A DNA stretch of 64,000 bases from Lawsonibacter asaccharolyticus (GCA_003112755.1 BFBT01000001.1:2046001-2110000), one strand, 5' to 3'; shown: positions 33,207 through 44,908, counted from the stretch's first letter. Notes: generated by a model not told the origin, from the letters alone. Numbers and translations are program-made.

Positions 33207-34295
33207 TCACAGCAGGCCCGCCGTGACCAGGATGCGCTTGACCTCGTCGGCCCGCCGTGACCAGGCGGCGGCCGCACCGTAGTCCCGGCGGCGCTGATCC
33301 ACCCAGCCCGGGTCCTCCGCCAGCGCCTGCTGGCACAGATGGAGGAACTCCTCCGGGGAGTGGGCGCCGTAGACCACATCGGGGAAGAGCTCCACCTGTT
33401 CCGGCCACAGCATGGATACGATGGGCTTGCCGGTGGAGAGATACTCATAGAGCCGGGGCGGGACCACGTCGTTATAGGGCTGGCTGTCCCGCAGCAGGTC
33501 CAGCAGAACCTGGCAGCGGCCCAAATAGTCGGGGACCTCCACCAGCGGGCAGGGGCCGGCCAGCATCACATTGGACAGGCGGGAGAGACGGCGCAGCAGA
33601 GGGTTTTCTTCCCGGCGCCCCAGTAGCAGGAAGGTCCAGGCGGGCCGGGCCTGGGCGGCATAGAGGATGGGGGTCAAATCCAGGTCGGCATGGATGGTGC
33701 CTGCCCAGCCCAGCAGGGGCCCGGGCAGGTGGTCCAGCTCCCCCCGACGCCCGGCGGAGCCCGCGGCGGCGAAGAGAGGGTAATTCACCCCGTTGGGAAG
33801 CAGCGCGATGTTGCCGCTGCACGGGGAGAGGCGGTCGGCCAGCCCTGGGGAAGCGGCAAAGACCACGTCCGCCGCACCAGCCAGACTGCCCTCCCACCGG
33901 TCGGGCAGCTCGTCCCACACCTGGTCGCAGTCGTAGACCAGACCGTCGTACTCCAGCGCATCCAGGGCGTGGATATGGACAGGGGAGGTGGTCCACAGAA
34001 GGGGACGGCGGAAGCGGTGCCGGGCCAGCTTGTCGGCGAGAAAGCGGATCTGGCGCTGCCGGGAGAGCCGGAACAGCCGGTCGTGGCGCTCATCCACAGG
34101 GAGGGCGGGGGGCATGGTATAGACGGTGACGTTGGGGCGGACCTTCCTGCCCGGCTGGCGCCAGCGTTGATCCAACAGTCCGCCGCCGGGGCAGAAGTAG
34201 AGGACCTGGGCGTCCTTGAGCCGGGTGATCAGGTGCTGGGTCCGGCCGGGGGTGGGGCTCCAGGGCTCGGTGGAGAGACAGACGACTTGCTTCAA
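33207..34295 (-). CDS. Glycosyltransferase (TuaH-like)
   Basis: A 362-residue GT-B-type glycosyltransferase. It resembles TuaH and related wall-polysaccharide enzymes: VCLSTEPWSPTPGRTQHLITRL, PLLWTTSPVHIHALDALEYDGLVYDCDQVWDELPD, AADVVFAASPGLADRLSPCSGNIALLPNGVNYPLF, LGWAGTIHADLDLTPI, NDVVPPRLYEYLSTGKPIVSM and VVYGAHSPEEFLHLCQQAL. The E of PPRLYEYL is the usual donor-site acid. It lacks a signal peptide, so it acts at the inner membrane face. It is divergent from the PAP2 gene, which could recycle the lipid carrier for the same pathway. Confidence 0.85.
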   Translation of the reverse strand: MKQVVCLSTEPWSPTPGRTQHLITRLKDAQVLYFCPGGGLLDQRWRQPGRKVRPNVTVYTMPPALPVDERHDRLFRLSRQRQIRFLADKLARHRFRRPLLWTTSPVHIHALDALEYDGLVYDCDQVWDELPDRWEGSLAGAADVVFAASPGLADRLSPCSGNIALLPNGVNYPLFAAAGSAGRRGELDHLPGPLLGWAGTIHADLDLTPILYAAQARPAWTFLLLGRREENPLLRRLSRLSNVMLAGPCPLVEVPDYLGRCQVLLDLLRDSQPYNDVVPPRLYEYLSTGKPIVSMLWPEQVELFPDVVYGAHSPEEFLHLCQQALAEDPGWVDQRRRDYGAAAAWSRRADEVKRILVTAGLL

Positions 34296-34388
34296 AAGGG
34301 AGGACCTCCCGTGTTCTCATGATCTAACAAAAACGGCTTGCCTCGGGCCCGGGAGCAGGGTATAATATCCCTGCCGGCCGGTCGGGCT

Positions 34389-34417
34389 TTGACCGGTCAT
34401 ATCTCACTTTATTATAG
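34389..34417 (+). promoter_or_regulatory. Possible promoter of the PAP2 gene
   Basis: TTGACC and TTATAG spaced by 17 bases, 49 bases before the PAP2 ATG. The -35 overlaps a GACCGGTC palindrome. Confidence 0.45.
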
Positions 34418-34465
34418 TCCCGGGGCCCCGGCGGGTCAAGGGAAGGAAAGGCAGGAAGTTTTTCC

Positions 34466-35020
34466 ATGTTATCCGTGCTTCAGACATTGGATGGAGGGGC
34501 CTTGCTCTGGATCCAGGAGAACCTGCGGGGACTGTTGGACCCCATCGTAGAGGGATATACTACACTGGGCAACACCGGCCTGATGTGGATCGTGCTCTCT
34601 CTAGCCATGCTGTGCTGGAAGCCTACCCGGAAAGCGGGGGTGGCGGCCCTGGCGGCCATGGTGCTGGGGCTGCTGTGTACCAACGTGGTCCTCAAGCATG
34701 TGGTGGCCCGCCCCCGCCCCTGGCTGGATGTGGCGGGGCTGGTGCCGCTGATCCAGGAGCCGGACCCCAACTCCTTTCCCTCAGGGCATACCTGTGCTGC
34801 CTTTGCGGCAGCATCCGCCTGGTGGCGGGCGCTGCCCAGGAGATGGATGAGGTGGACCGGGCTGGTGCTGGCGGTGTGCATGGGCCTGTCCCGCCTGTAT
34901 GTGGGGGTCCACTACCCCAGCGATGTGATCGCAGGGGCACTGGTAGGCCTGTTCTGCGGCTGGGCGGCCTGGAAGCTGCTGCAGCTGTGGGAGGAGCGGC
35001 GGGGATCTAGGCTCCGCTGA
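34466..35020 (+). CDS. PAP2-family phosphatase
   Basis: A 184-residue membrane phosphatase of the PAP2/undecaprenyl-pyrophosphatase type. The three motifs are present: KHVVARPRPW (KxxxxxxRP), PSGHTCAAFAAA and SRLYVGVHYPSDVIAGALVG (SRxxxxxHxxxD). Four to five hydrophobic helices surround them. It would dephosphorylate a lipid carrier or phosphatidic acid at the outer membrane face. The ATG has GGCAGGAAG upstream; a terminator follows. Confidence 0.9.
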   Translation: MLSVLQTLDGGALLWIQENLRGLLDPIVEGYTTLGNTGLMWIVLSLAMLCWKPTRKAGVAALAAMVLGLLCTNVVLKHVVARPRPWLDVAGLVPLIQEPDPNSFPSGHTCAAFAAASAWWRALPRRWMRWTGLVLAVCMGLSRLYVGVHYPSDVIAGALVGLFCGWAAWKLLQLWEERRGSRLR

Positions 35021-35040
35021 ATTGCCATAGAGGAGCGCAG

Positions 35041-35080
35041 AAGCGCCGCCCGGCATCTAAACAGATGCCGGACGGCGCTT
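35041..35080. terminator. Bidirectional terminator after PAP2 gene
   Basis: Eighteen-base arms (AAGCGCCGCCCGGCATCT and complement, one wobble) with a four-base loop, then TTCTCTT; serves the convergent PAP2 and znuB-like genes. Confidence 0.88.
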
Positions 35081-35093
35081 TTCTCTTGGGAGT

Positions 35094-35942
35094 TTATCCC
35101 CGCTTTCGCAGCAGGAAGGTGACCAGAAAGATGCCGGCCAGATACAGGGTGATGGAGGCGCCGGCGGAGGAACCGATGTAGTAGGAGGTCATCAGCCCGG
35201 CGATCCCGGCGCCCACCGCGAAGAGCAGGGAGCACAGGTGGTATTGGAACATGTTCCGGGAGATGTTCCGTGCCGCGGCGGCGGGGAGGACCAGGAGGGA
35301 GTTGATGACCAGCAGGCCCACCCAGGTCATGGACACCGTGACCACCACGGCGATGGCGGCGGAGAACAGGGCCTCCTGCCAGAAGACGCGGACCCCGCGG
35401 CTGTCCGCCAGGGCGGGATGGACCGCGGAGAGCATCAGGTGGTTGAAGGACAGACCCCACAGGGCCAGGACCAGCAGCAGGATCAGGGCCAGCAGGCCGA
35501 TCTTGCCGGGCTCCACCGAGAGGATGTCGCCGATGAGCAGACTGTTGAATTTGGTAAAGGAGCGGCTGCCCAGGGTGGAGATGAAGATGCCCAGTGCCAC
35601 CGCAGTGGAGGAGAAGACGCCGATGACCGTGTCGCTGGCCAGCCGGGTGCGGCGGCGGACAAAGTTGAAAAGCAGGGCAAAGACCAGGGAGAAGAGGACG
35701 GCGGCCCAGGTGGGCTCGGAGAAGCCGCAAAGGGCACCGATGGCCATGCCGGTGAAGGCGGAGTGGCCCAGGGCGTCGGAGAAAAAGGACATCCGGCTGT
35801 GGACCACCATGGTGGACAGGATGCCGAACAGAGGGGAGATGACTAGCACCGCCAGCAGGGCGTTTTTCATGAAGTACATGGAACCGGGCTGGGCCCACTC
35901 AAAGGGCAGCAGGTCCACCAGTGCGTACCAGAGCTCCATCAT
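35094..35942 (-). CDS. znuB: Zinc/manganese-type ABC transporter permease
   Basis: A 282-residue permease of the ABC-3 family with about eight membrane helices. Features: FMKNALLAVLVISPLFGILSTMVVHSRMSFFSDALGHSAFTGMAIGAL, where the SDALGHSAFTG segment is the family signature, SDTVIGVFSSTAVALGIFI, and LLVINSLLVLPAAAARNIS. Its start overlaps the ATPase gene stop. Together with the binding protein with a His-rich loop, zinc is the likeliest cargo. Confidence 0.9.
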   Translation of the reverse strand: MMELWYALVDLLPFEWAQPGSMYFMKNALLAVLVISPLFGILSTMVVHSRMSFFSDALGHSAFTGMAIGALCGFSEPTWAAVLFSLVFALLFNFVRRRTRLASDTVIGVFSSTAVALGIFISTLGSRSFTKFNSLLIGDILSVEPGKIGLLALILLLVLALWGLSFNHLMLSAVHPALADSRGVRVFWQEALFSAAIAVVVTVSMTWVGLLVINSLLVLPAAAARNISRNMFQYHLCSLLFAVGAGIAGLMTSYYIGSSAGASITLYLAGIFLVTFLLRKRG

Positions 35943-36754
35943 GCCTGTCCCCCTTTCCCCACCCGCAGGTGGAAGGTCTCATAAAATTCCGGGGAGGAGA
36001 GCACCTCGTCCGGCGGGCCTGACTTGAGCACCCGGCGGTTGAGGAGGATAACCTTGTCGGCGAACTGGCCCAGGGTGGCGAAGTCGTGGGTGGACAGGAA
36101 GATGGACAGGTCATAGCTGGTGCGGATCTCATCCAGCATCTCCAGCAGCTGGTGCTCCCCCTCGATATCCACACCGGACAGGGGCTCGTCCAGGATCAAA
36201 ATATGGGGCAGCGGCTCCAGGGCCATGGCCAGAAGCACCCGCTGGAGCTGGCCGCCGGACAGGCCTCCCATGGGCTTGTCCAGCAGGTCCTCCCCATGGA
36301 CTCGGGCCAGACAGCGGGCCACCAGCTCCCGGTGGCGCCTGGGCACGGGCAGGCAGACAGGCCAGCGGGTGACGGCGGCGGCGAAGAAGTCCAGTACGCT
36401 CACCGGGTCCCCCCGGTCAAAGCTGGGGGACTGGGGCACATAGCCGATGAGGGGGCGGGTCCCCCGGGCGGCGAGGGGAGCGTTGGCCCCGTCGGACAGC
36501 CGGACGGCAGGCCCGCCGGCAGGGGAGAAGGTGATGGTGCCGGAGTATGGCATCTGCCCCAGGATGCTGCGGAACAGGGAGGACTTGCCCGCCCCGTTGG
36601 GGCCGATGAGGGCGGCGATCTCCCCGCAGTGGAGGTGGAAGGACACATCCTCCAGGATGTCCTCCCCTTGGATGTGGACCGACAGGCCCTCCAGCTTCAG
36701 GCAGCAGGCGTCGGAGCAGCCCCCGGCCAGCCTGCCGTGCTTGATCTTTCTCAC
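35939..36754 (-). CDS. znuC: Zinc ABC transporter ATP-binding protein
   Basis: A 271-residue ABC ATPase. Walker A is LIGPNGAGKSSLFRSILG, the signature is GGLSGGQLQRVLLAMAL, Walker B is HILILDEPLSGVDIEGEHQ, and the switch histidine is in FLSTHDF. YVPQSP marks the Q-loop. It overlaps both znuA-like and znuB-like genes by four bases, a tight three-gene operon. Confidence 0.93.
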   Translation of the reverse strand: MRKIKHGRLAGGCSDACCLKLEGLSVHIQGEDILEDVSFHLHCGEIAALIGPNGAGKSSLFRSILGQMPYSGTITFSPAGGPAVRLSDGANAPLAARGTRPLIGYVPQSPSFDRGDPVSVLDFFAAAVTRWPVCLPVPRRHRELVARCLARVHGEDLLDKPMGGLSGGQLQRVLLAMALEPLPHILILDEPLSGVDIEGEHQLLEMLDEIRTSYDLSIFLSTHDFATLGQFADKVILLNRRVLKSGPPDEVLSSPEFYETFHLRVGKGGQA

Positions 36755-37695
36755 AGCTGATCCAACTCCTCTCCCCCGAAGAAGGATACGATGGTGTTCA
36801 CGTTGCTCCGCACGCCTTCCAGATAGGTGGACAGGTCCCCCTCCTCCGGGCCGTCCATGAGCATGGTGAGCTGGGCCACCTGACAGCCGGTTTCCCGGGA
36901 GATGGCGTTGGCGGTGGCGTCGGAGCCGTTGACCTCGGTGAAGATGACGGGCAGCTGGTGCTCCTTCACCAGCTGGGTGATCTCATTGATCTCCATGGCG
37001 CTGGCCTCGCTGCCCTCCTCCTCCTCGATGGAGGCCAGCAGGGGCAGGCCCAGTGCCTGGGCAAAGTAGCGGAAGCCGTCGTGGAAGGTGATGAGGGCCG
37101 CGCCTTCTGCCCCCTCCAGGGCCTGGGTGCAGTCGCCGGCAAAGCTGGGCAGCTGGCCGGCGGCCTCCTCCCCATTGCGGGCGTAGGCGTCTCCGTGGTC
37201 CGGGTCCGCCAGGGCGAAGCCCTCCTGGAGATTGCGCACCATGACGGCGGCGTTTCCCGGGTCCATCCAGTAGTGGGGGTCCCAGTGGCCGTGGTCGTGG
37301 CCACCGTCTCCCTCCTCGTGGATGTGGTCCGCGTTTTCAAGCAGCGCCACCCCCTGAGAGCAGTCGATGACCGCCGCGCTGGAGGCGGCCAGGGCGTCAT
37401 CCATAAAGTCCTCCAGCCCGGCGCCGTTCATGGCGATGACATCCGCACCCTCGATCTTTTTCATGTCGTCCACCGACAGGGTATAGTCGTGGAGGCAGCT
37501 CACAGAGCCGGTGTTCAGCCGCTCCACGGTGACGCCCTCCACGCCCTGGGCAACGGTCCGGGCGAAGAGATAGACCGGATAGGTGGTGGCCAGGACGGTC
37601 AGCCCCTCCTCCTGGGAGGAGCCCGAGGGGGCCTGGGTGCAGCCGGGAAGCAGGAGCAGGACGGACAGGAGCATGGATAAAATGGGTCGTTTCAT
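36751..37695 (-). CDS. znuA: Zinc ABC transporter substrate-binding lipoprotein
   Basis: A 314-residue cluster A-I metal-binding protein. The signal peptide ends in a lipobox (LLLLPGCTQ), so it is lipid-anchored outside the membrane. The metal site includes HDYTLSVDDMKKI, an acidic, His-rich loop (HIHEEGDGGHDHGHWDPHYWMDP) typical of zinc proteins, a later FHDGFRYFAQALGL and FTEVNGSDATANAISRETG. The ATG at 37695 has GAGGT nine bases upstream. A consensus promoter precedes it; Zur control would be expected but no box was identified. Confidence 0.93.
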   Translation of the reverse strand: MKRPILSMLLSVLLLLPGCTQAPSGSSQEEGLTVLATTYPVYLFARTVAQGVEGVTVERLNTGSVSCLHDYTLSVDDMKKIEGADVIAMNGAGLEDFMDDALAASSAAVIDCSQGVALLENADHIHEEGDGGHDHGHWDPHYWMDPGNAAVMVRNLQEGFALADPDHGDAYARNGEEAAGQLPSFAGDCTQALEGAEGAALITFHDGFRYFAQALGLPLLASIEEEEGSEASAMEINEITQLVKEHQLPVIFTEVNGSDATANAISRETGCQVAQLTMLMDGPEEGDLSTYLEGVRSNVNTIVSFFGGEELDQL

Positions 37696-37735
37696 GGGAT
37701 ACCTCAAATTTCATCAGAGTGGATCGAATCATATT

Positions 37736-37764
37736 ATTATAGCGCGATGGCGGGGATTTGTAAA
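37736..37764 (-). promoter_or_regulatory. Promoter of the zinc transporter operon
   Basis: TTTACA at 37764-37759 and TATAAT at 37741-37736 (minus strand) separated by 17 bases. The leader to znuA is about 30-35 bases. Confidence 0.78.
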
Positions 37765-37829
37765 CGGATAGCGGGGAAAGTCTCTTTTTGCCCCGGCAGA
37801 AGGGAGAAGAACACTCCGCCCGTCAGGGC

Positions 37830-38936
37830 TCAGAAGGCGCCGGCTTCGTCGCCGAACCAGGTCACCAGCAGGTCCACGCAGGCACCGTAGGACTGGATGC
37901 CCAGATCTTGGCCGTTGCTCTTCAGAAAGGTGTCAAAGGTCTGGGCAGCGGCCTCCTCCACGGGGGACTCCAGAGCACGCCAATAGGCGTTGTTGTCCTC
38001 CCAATCGGTGGACAGCTCCGGTGTAAAGGAGGCCGCCGCGATCTGATACCACAGATCCGGGGAGACGGCGTAGAGGGCGTTGCACAGCTGGATCAGGCCC
38101 ATCAGCCATCCGGAGTACTGGAACACCGGATCGCCGCAGGACACCGCCGCGGCGATGCCCACAAAATTGGCCTCCAGCTCGGAGAAGACCATCCGCTGGT
38201 GGGACATCTCGTGGGCGATGGTGGCCGGCACCAGGCAGGCGGGAGCGTCCACGTTGACATTGGCCTCGCCGGTGAAAGGGAAGTAGACGCCGGTGAAGCC
38301 CATCATGCTCTGCAGCCGGGAGAAGAACATGGGCTTGCAGGGCACGGAGGGCATAGCCAGACAGGGGAGCTTCTGCTCCAGCTCCTCATAGACGGAGACT
38401 CCCCGGCGGAAACAGTCGTCCAGATCCTCAGCGAAGTGGCCCTCGCTGTCTCGGACCATCTGGGTGGAGAGGTCTGCGGCCTGGCAGGCAAAGTACAGCG
38501 TGACCTGGGCCAGGGTGGACACGGTGTAGGGCCGGGTCTCCAGACCGCTCTTTTCTGCGAAGGAGGCGGAGTAGTAGCCCGCAGACCAAAGCCAGCAGTA
38601 GCCGGTCCATACCCAAAGCAGGGCACAGAGCAGGCAGACCAGCCGCCGGCCCAGCTCATGCGGAGCGTGGAGCCGGACGGCCAGCACCGTGCCGCGGATG
38701 AGGCAGAGAGCGCAGGCGGTGAGAAAGACCGTGACCAGCACCTCCGCCAGGGAGAAGGGAAGCGGGGCAGACAGGCGGCCCAGAAGCTGCTCCGCCGGTG
38801 CCATGACATGGATGACCCAGCCGTCCATCAGGGCCTGACGGCCCCGAAACAGGTAGAAGAGAAGAGAGAGCAGGACAGGGGGGAGCAGGGGTAGGAGCGG
38901 ACGCAGGCGGCGGGTGGTTTTTTCCTTGGTTTCCAT
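37830..38936 (-). CDS. DUF3810 membrane protein with zincin motif
   Basis: A 368-residue DUF3810 family protein. Three membrane helices occupy about residues 14-130 (LPPVLLSLLFYLF; AEVLVTVFLTACALCLI; RRLVCLLCALLWVWTGYC). The C-terminal domain carries a gluzincin-like site ATIAHEMSHQRMVFSELEANFVG, where HEMSH plus the downstream EAN would bind zinc. It is therefore a candidate membrane peptidase, but no substrate is known. The gene shares the strand with tmcAL, 18 bases away. Confidence 0.85.
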   Translation of the reverse strand: METKEKTTRRLRPLLPLLPPVLLSLLFYLFRGRQALMDGWVIHVMAPAEQLLGRLSAPLPFSLAEVLVTVFLTACALCLIRGTVLAVRLHAPHELGRRLVCLLCALLWVWTGYCWLWSAGYYSASFAEKSGLETRPYTVSTLAQVTLYFACQAADLSTQMVRDSEGHFAEDLDDCFRRGVSVYEELEQKLPCLAMPSVPCKPMFFSRLQSMMGFTGVYFPFTGEANVNVDAPACLVPATIAHEMSHQRMVFSELEANFVGIAAAVSCGDPVFQYSGWLMGLIQLCNALYAVSPDLWYQIAAASFTPELSTDWEDNNAYWRALESPVEEAAAQTFDTFLKSNGQDLGIQSYGACVDLLVTWFGDEAGAF

Positions 38937-38954
38937 GGGACCTCCTGGGACGGG

Positions 38955-40139
38955 TCAGATCAGGACGGGGCCGGTGGTCCACTCCAGTCCGCCGGGGCGG
39001 GGAGTGGAGAAACACAGGCCGTACAGGTCGGTGCAGCGGGCCTCCAGCTGGAAGAGTCTGCGGCCCGGCCCGTCCAGGGACCGGGCGTGGGCCGGCTTGG
39101 TGAGGATGGGGAGGGAGGCCGCTCCCTTCATGGCCCGCAGGAGCTCCTGCCCCCGTGGGGTGAAGCCCAGAACCCGGAGGTAGGGCGGGGCAGCCGGGCG
39201 GTCGGCGGCGGTCAGGCCCAGGAAGGCCCACAGCAGGAGACGGCGCAGGCGGGCGTGGGAGTACCGCTTGGTCTTGGCCAGGGTGAGAAATTCCTCCACA
39301 GACAGGGCCCTGCTTCCCGCCTGGACGAGCCGGGCAGGAAGCCCCTCCTCCACACCGGAGTCCGGGAGGAGGGCCCACTCCGCCTGGGACAGAGAGCGGA
39401 CACGGGCCAGGAGGGCACGCTCCAGGTGGGACAGGGAGGCGGGCTCCAGCTCCTCCGGCCAGGGGGCGGGCAGGAAACAGTCTGCCAGGTCCCGCCGGCC
39501 GGCGGCAATCCACTCCCGGAGGATGGAGGCGGAGGCGAAGCCCTCCGCGGGGCGCGGGGCGTCGTGGCCCGCTCCCTGGCGGGGGACCGCCAGCACCTGG
39601 GGGGACCAGCCCAGGGCGGAGGCGGCCCGCAGGTACTCCACCCCCAGGTTGTCATTGGGACGGGAGAGGACCTTCGCCCGCTCCGATCCCAGCAGGGCCG
39701 CCACCACAGCCTGGCGGCAGGCGGCGAAGGGCATCCCTTCGTCCAGAAAGCGGCTCAGGCCCGCCCGGTATGCCTCGCTGTCCAGGCAGGCGGCCGCCGC
39801 GGCCAGGGCGGCCGGGTCCCCGCTCTCGCTGCCGAAGGAGAGGACGTCCACCACGCCGCAGGCCCGGAGCAGGGCAACGGCGCCCGTAGCAAAGGACTCG
39901 GCGGAGGAGGCCGCCCACACTGTGGGCAGCTCCAGCACCAGGTCCGCCCCCCCGGCCAGGGCCCAGCCCGCCCGGGTCCACTTGTCCGCTGCGGCGCAGG
40001 CGCCCCGCTGGACCCAGTTGCCGCTCATGACAGCGACGACGGCGCAGTCCGCACCCAGGAGCCCCCGGGTGCGGGCGATCTGATAGGCGTGGCCAGTGTG
40101 GAAGGGATTGTATTCGGCTACGATACCGGCAGTTTTCAA
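38955..40139 (-). CDS. tmcAL: tRNA(Met) cytidine acetate ligase
   Basis: A 394-residue TmcAL (YlbM) enzyme that makes N4-acetylcytidine at position 34 of elongator tRNA(Met) from acetate and ATP. The nucleotidyltransferase start is AGIVAEYNPFHTGHAYQIA with the HxGH motif, followed by AVMSGNWVQRGACAAADKWTRAGWALAGGADLVLELPTVWA, SFGSESGD and LSRPNDNLGVEYLRA. It is divergent from acetate kinase; both use acetate, which may or may not be functional. Confidence 0.94.
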   Translation of the reverse strand: MKTAGIVAEYNPFHTGHAYQIARTRGLLGADCAVVAVMSGNWVQRGACAAADKWTRAGWALAGGADLVLELPTVWAASSAESFATGAVALLRACGVVDVLSFGSESGDPAALAAAAACLDSEAYRAGLSRFLDEGMPFAACRQAVVAALLGSERAKVLSRPNDNLGVEYLRAASALGWSPQVLAVPRQGAGHDAPRPAEGFASASILREWIAAGRRDLADCFLPAPWPEELEPASLSHLERALLARVRSLSQAEWALLPDSGVEEGLPARLVQAGSRALSVEEFLTLAKTKRYSHARLRRLLLWAFLGLTAADRPAAPPYLRVLGFTPRGQELLRAMKGAASLPILTKPAHARSLDGPGRRLFQLEARCTDLYGLCFSTPRPGGLEWTTGPVLI

Positions 40140-40215
40140 ACGGAACGCCCCCTGTCTGATAGGATGTCTGTATGGAGATGCTTGAAAAAATGTATGATGA
40201 AATCCAAAAAAATGG

Positions 40216-40244
40216 TTGTCCTCCAGGGGAAAAAGCAGTAGAAT
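40216..40244 (+). promoter_or_regulatory. Probable ackA promoter
   Basis: TTGTCC and TAGAAT separated by 17 bases, about 80 bases ahead of ackA. Confidence 0.6.
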
Positions 40245-40323
40245 GATTCCATCAGGTACAGATACAGTTTAGTACATTCCGCCCAGATAGGCAACAAAAA
40301 CTGTGAAAAGGAGATCGTTTCCC

Positions 40324-41529
40324 ATGAATATTCTGGTCATCAACGCCGGCAGCTCCTCCCTGAAGTATCAGCTGCTCAACCCCGAGACCCAGCAGGTGCT
40401 GGCCAAGGGCCTTTGCGAGCGCATCGGCATCGACGGCAAGTTCACCTATAAGCCCCAGATGGAGGGCAAGCAGGTGCTGGACGCTATCGACATTGCCATG
40501 CCCACCCACTCTGAGGCCATCCAGGCTGTGCTGGACGCCCTGGTGGACAAGGACAACGGCGTGATCGGCTCCATGAAGGAGATCGACGCGGTGGGTCACC
40601 GGGTGGTCCACGGCGGCGAGGCTTTCAACCAGTCTGTCCTCATCACCGACGAGGTGATGAAGGCTCTGGAGGACTGCATCCCCCTGGCGCCTCTCCACAA
40701 CCCCGCCAACATCACCGGCATCAACGCCTGCACCGCCGTCATGGGCAAGGACGTGCCTCAGGTGGCCGTGTTCGACACCGCCTTCCACCAGACCATGCCC
40801 GCCAAGGCTTACATGTACGCGCTGCCCTACGAGTACTATGAGAAGGACAAGGTCCGCCGCTACGGCTTCCACGGCACCAGCCACAAGTACGTAGCCGGCC
40901 GCGCCGCCGCCATGCTGGGCAAGCCCATCGAGGAGCTCAAGCTGATCTCCTGCCACCTGGGCAATGGCTCCTCCGTCACCGCTATCGATGGGGGCAAGAG
41001 CGTGGACACCACCATGGGCTTCACCCCTCTGGCCGGACTCCCCATGGGCACCCGCTCCGGCGACCTGGACGCCGGCATCCTGGAGTATATCATGGGCAAG
41101 TACGGCTATGACATCAAGGAGATGGTGTCTATCCTGAACAAGAAGTCCGGCGTGCAGGGCGTGTCCGGCGTGTCCTCCGACTTCCGTGACCTGGAGAACG
41201 CCCACAAGGAAGGCAACGAGCGGGCTGGCCTGGCGGTGGATATGTTCAACTACGGGGTGAAGAAGTACATTGGCGCATATGCCGCCGCCATGGGCGGCGT
41301 GGATGCCATCATCTTCACCGCCGGCGTGGGCGAGAACTCCGCCTCCCAGCGCCTGGCCATCGCTTCCGACCTGGAGTTCATGGGGGTCAAGATGGACGCC
41401 GAGGCCAACAGTGTCCGGGGGAAGGAGACCGTCATCTCCGCCGCCGACTCCAAGGTGAAGGTGCTGCTGATCCCCACCAATGAGGAGCTTATGATCGCTA
41501 TGGATACCGCCGCCATCGCCAAGGGCTGA
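40324..41529 (+). CDS. ackA: Acetate kinase
   Basis: A 401-residue ASKHA-fold kinase interconverting acetate and acetyl phosphate, an ATP-yielding end step of fermentation. Signatures: ILVINAGSSSLKYQLL, VGHRVVHGGEAFN, LAPLHNPANITGI, VAVFDTAFHQTMP, RRYGFHGTSHKYVAGRAA, SCHLGNGSSVTAIDGGKSVDTTMGFTPL, IFTAGVGENSA. The ATG at 40324 has AAGGAGA upstream; the ORF's earlier start adds seven non-family residues. No pta is adjacent. Strong codon bias suggests high expression. Confidence 0.98.
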   Translation: MNILVINAGSSSLKYQLLNPETQQVLAKGLCERIGIDGKFTYKPQMEGKQVLDAIDIAMPTHSEAIQAVLDALVDKDNGVIGSMKEIDAVGHRVVHGGEAFNQSVLITDEVMKALEDCIPLAPLHNPANITGINACTAVMGKDVPQVAVFDTAFHQTMPAKAYMYALPYEYYEKDKVRRYGFHGTSHKYVAGRAAAMLGKPIEELKLISCHLGNGSSVTAIDGGKSVDTTMGFTPLAGLPMGTRSGDLDAGILEYIMGKYGYDIKEMVSILNKKSGVQGVSGVSSDFRDLENAHKEGNERAGLAVDMFNYGVKKYIGAYAAAMGGVDAIIFTAGVGENSASQRLAIASDLEFMGVKMDAEANSVRGKETVISAADSKVKVLLIPTNEELMIAMDTAAIAKG

Positions 41530-41550
41530 GCGCGGTCCTGAAAACAAAAA

Positions 41551-41586
41551 ACGCCCGGCAGTCACAGACTGCCGGGCGTTTTTTGA
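41551..41586 (+). terminator. ackA terminator
   Basis: Thirteen-base stem (ACGCCCGGCAGTC with its complement) followed by TTTTTTT on the plus strand, and preceded by an A-run so it may also act for the minus strand. Confidence 0.92.
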
Positions 41587-41681
41587 TGTCGTTCCGGGCC
41601 CCTTTTTGTGTCCACACGCTCTTGGGGAGAAAGATGGCGGCGGCAGCGCCGCCAGAGGGACGCAAAAGGACTTAGGGATCT

Positions 41682-43991
<2,310 letters not shown>

Positions 43992-44105
43992 CTATGCAAA
44001 CACTCCTTCCGGGAGAGAGAAATTTTTTGGAACAAAGACAGGATAACCCCGAAATGTGAACTTGTCGTGAATTCGCAAGAAAAGGCTGGGCACACAGAGA
44101 GAAAC

Positions 44106-44873
44106 TCAACGAAAGAGCAGGGGCGCCAGCAGGGAGAGAGGGGTGTGGGTGCAGAAAAAGCGGAGGAGCACCGTCCCCTCCACCGCCTCCTGGGAGATCA
44201 GGGAGCCCCTCAGGAGCCAGCAGAGGATGAACACGATCAGTCCCCCCTTCACCAGCCCGAGGGCGGCGCCGCTCCAGTGGTTCAGGGTGGACAGGACAGG
44301 CAGCTTGCAGGCCAGGTCCAGCACCCGGCTCAGCAGCAGCCAGAGAAGCAGGACCAGGGCAAAGGAGACCAGGAAGAGGAACATCCGGGTCAGCTCCAGG
44401 GCCAGATAATCCGCCACCGCCCGGGCGGCGGAGGTAGTGACCTCCATCACCCCATCCTGGATGGCGTCCTGGATGGGCTGGATAAAGTGCTGGTACAGGC
44501 TGGAGGCCTGAAGGGCGTCCAGGACCTCGTCCAGGGGGAGTTGGGCGAGCCAGTCCTCCTCGCCTTCCTGGCCCTCTTCCCCGCTGAAGGCGTCCGAAAG
44601 GGCGGGGGGCTGAGAGGCCTCGGAGGTCTCAGGCGGGGGGAGCACCGCATGGGTCTGTTCCTCCAGCACCTGAGTGATGCTCCGCTCCAGAGCGGGCTGG
44701 ATCAGGCGGCTCATGGGCCGGGCCAGCTGGCTGGAGATGACGGTGGCGCCGATGAAGGCCACAAAGACGGCCAGCAGGGAGCACAGCGTCAGCACAAAGC
44801 CGCGGCGGTAGCCCTTCCAGGCGGTGAGGAGGAGCAGGATGAGGATGACAACATCAAAAATCACAAAAGACAT
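44106..44873 (-). CDS. CvpA-family membrane protein
   Basis: A 255-residue CvpA-like protein with four membrane helices: residues 4-20 (IFDVVILILLLLTAWKG), 26-48, and two near 155-175 and 195-225. The GYRRGFVLTLCSLLAVFVAF segment is the family hallmark. An extra acidic outer loop of about 60 residues (PPPETSEASQPPALSDAFSG) distinguishes it. Exact role unclear; relatives affect colicin V export, purF-linked growth or biofilm. ATG at 44873 preferred to the TTG just before. Confidence 0.8.
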   Translation of the reverse strand: MSFVIFDVVILILLLLTAWKGYRRGFVLTLCSLLAVFVAFIGATVISSQLARPMSRLIQPALERSITQVLEEQTHAVLPPPETSEASQPPALSDAFSGEEGQEGEEDWLAQLPLDEVLDALQASSLYQHFIQPIQDAIQDGVMEVTTSAARAVADYLALELTRMFLFLVSFALVLLLWLLLSRVLDLACKLPVLSTLNHWSGAALGLVKGGLIVFILCWLLRGSLISQEAVEGTVLLRFFCTHTPLSLLAPLLFR

Positions 44874-44908
44874 CAAAATACCTCGCTTGGATCAGGAGAA
44901 AAGGGAAC

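Noticed and set aside
43992..44105. CtsR operator before the clpE-like gene
   Set aside because: No GGTCAAA-type direct heptads were found on either strand in this gap.
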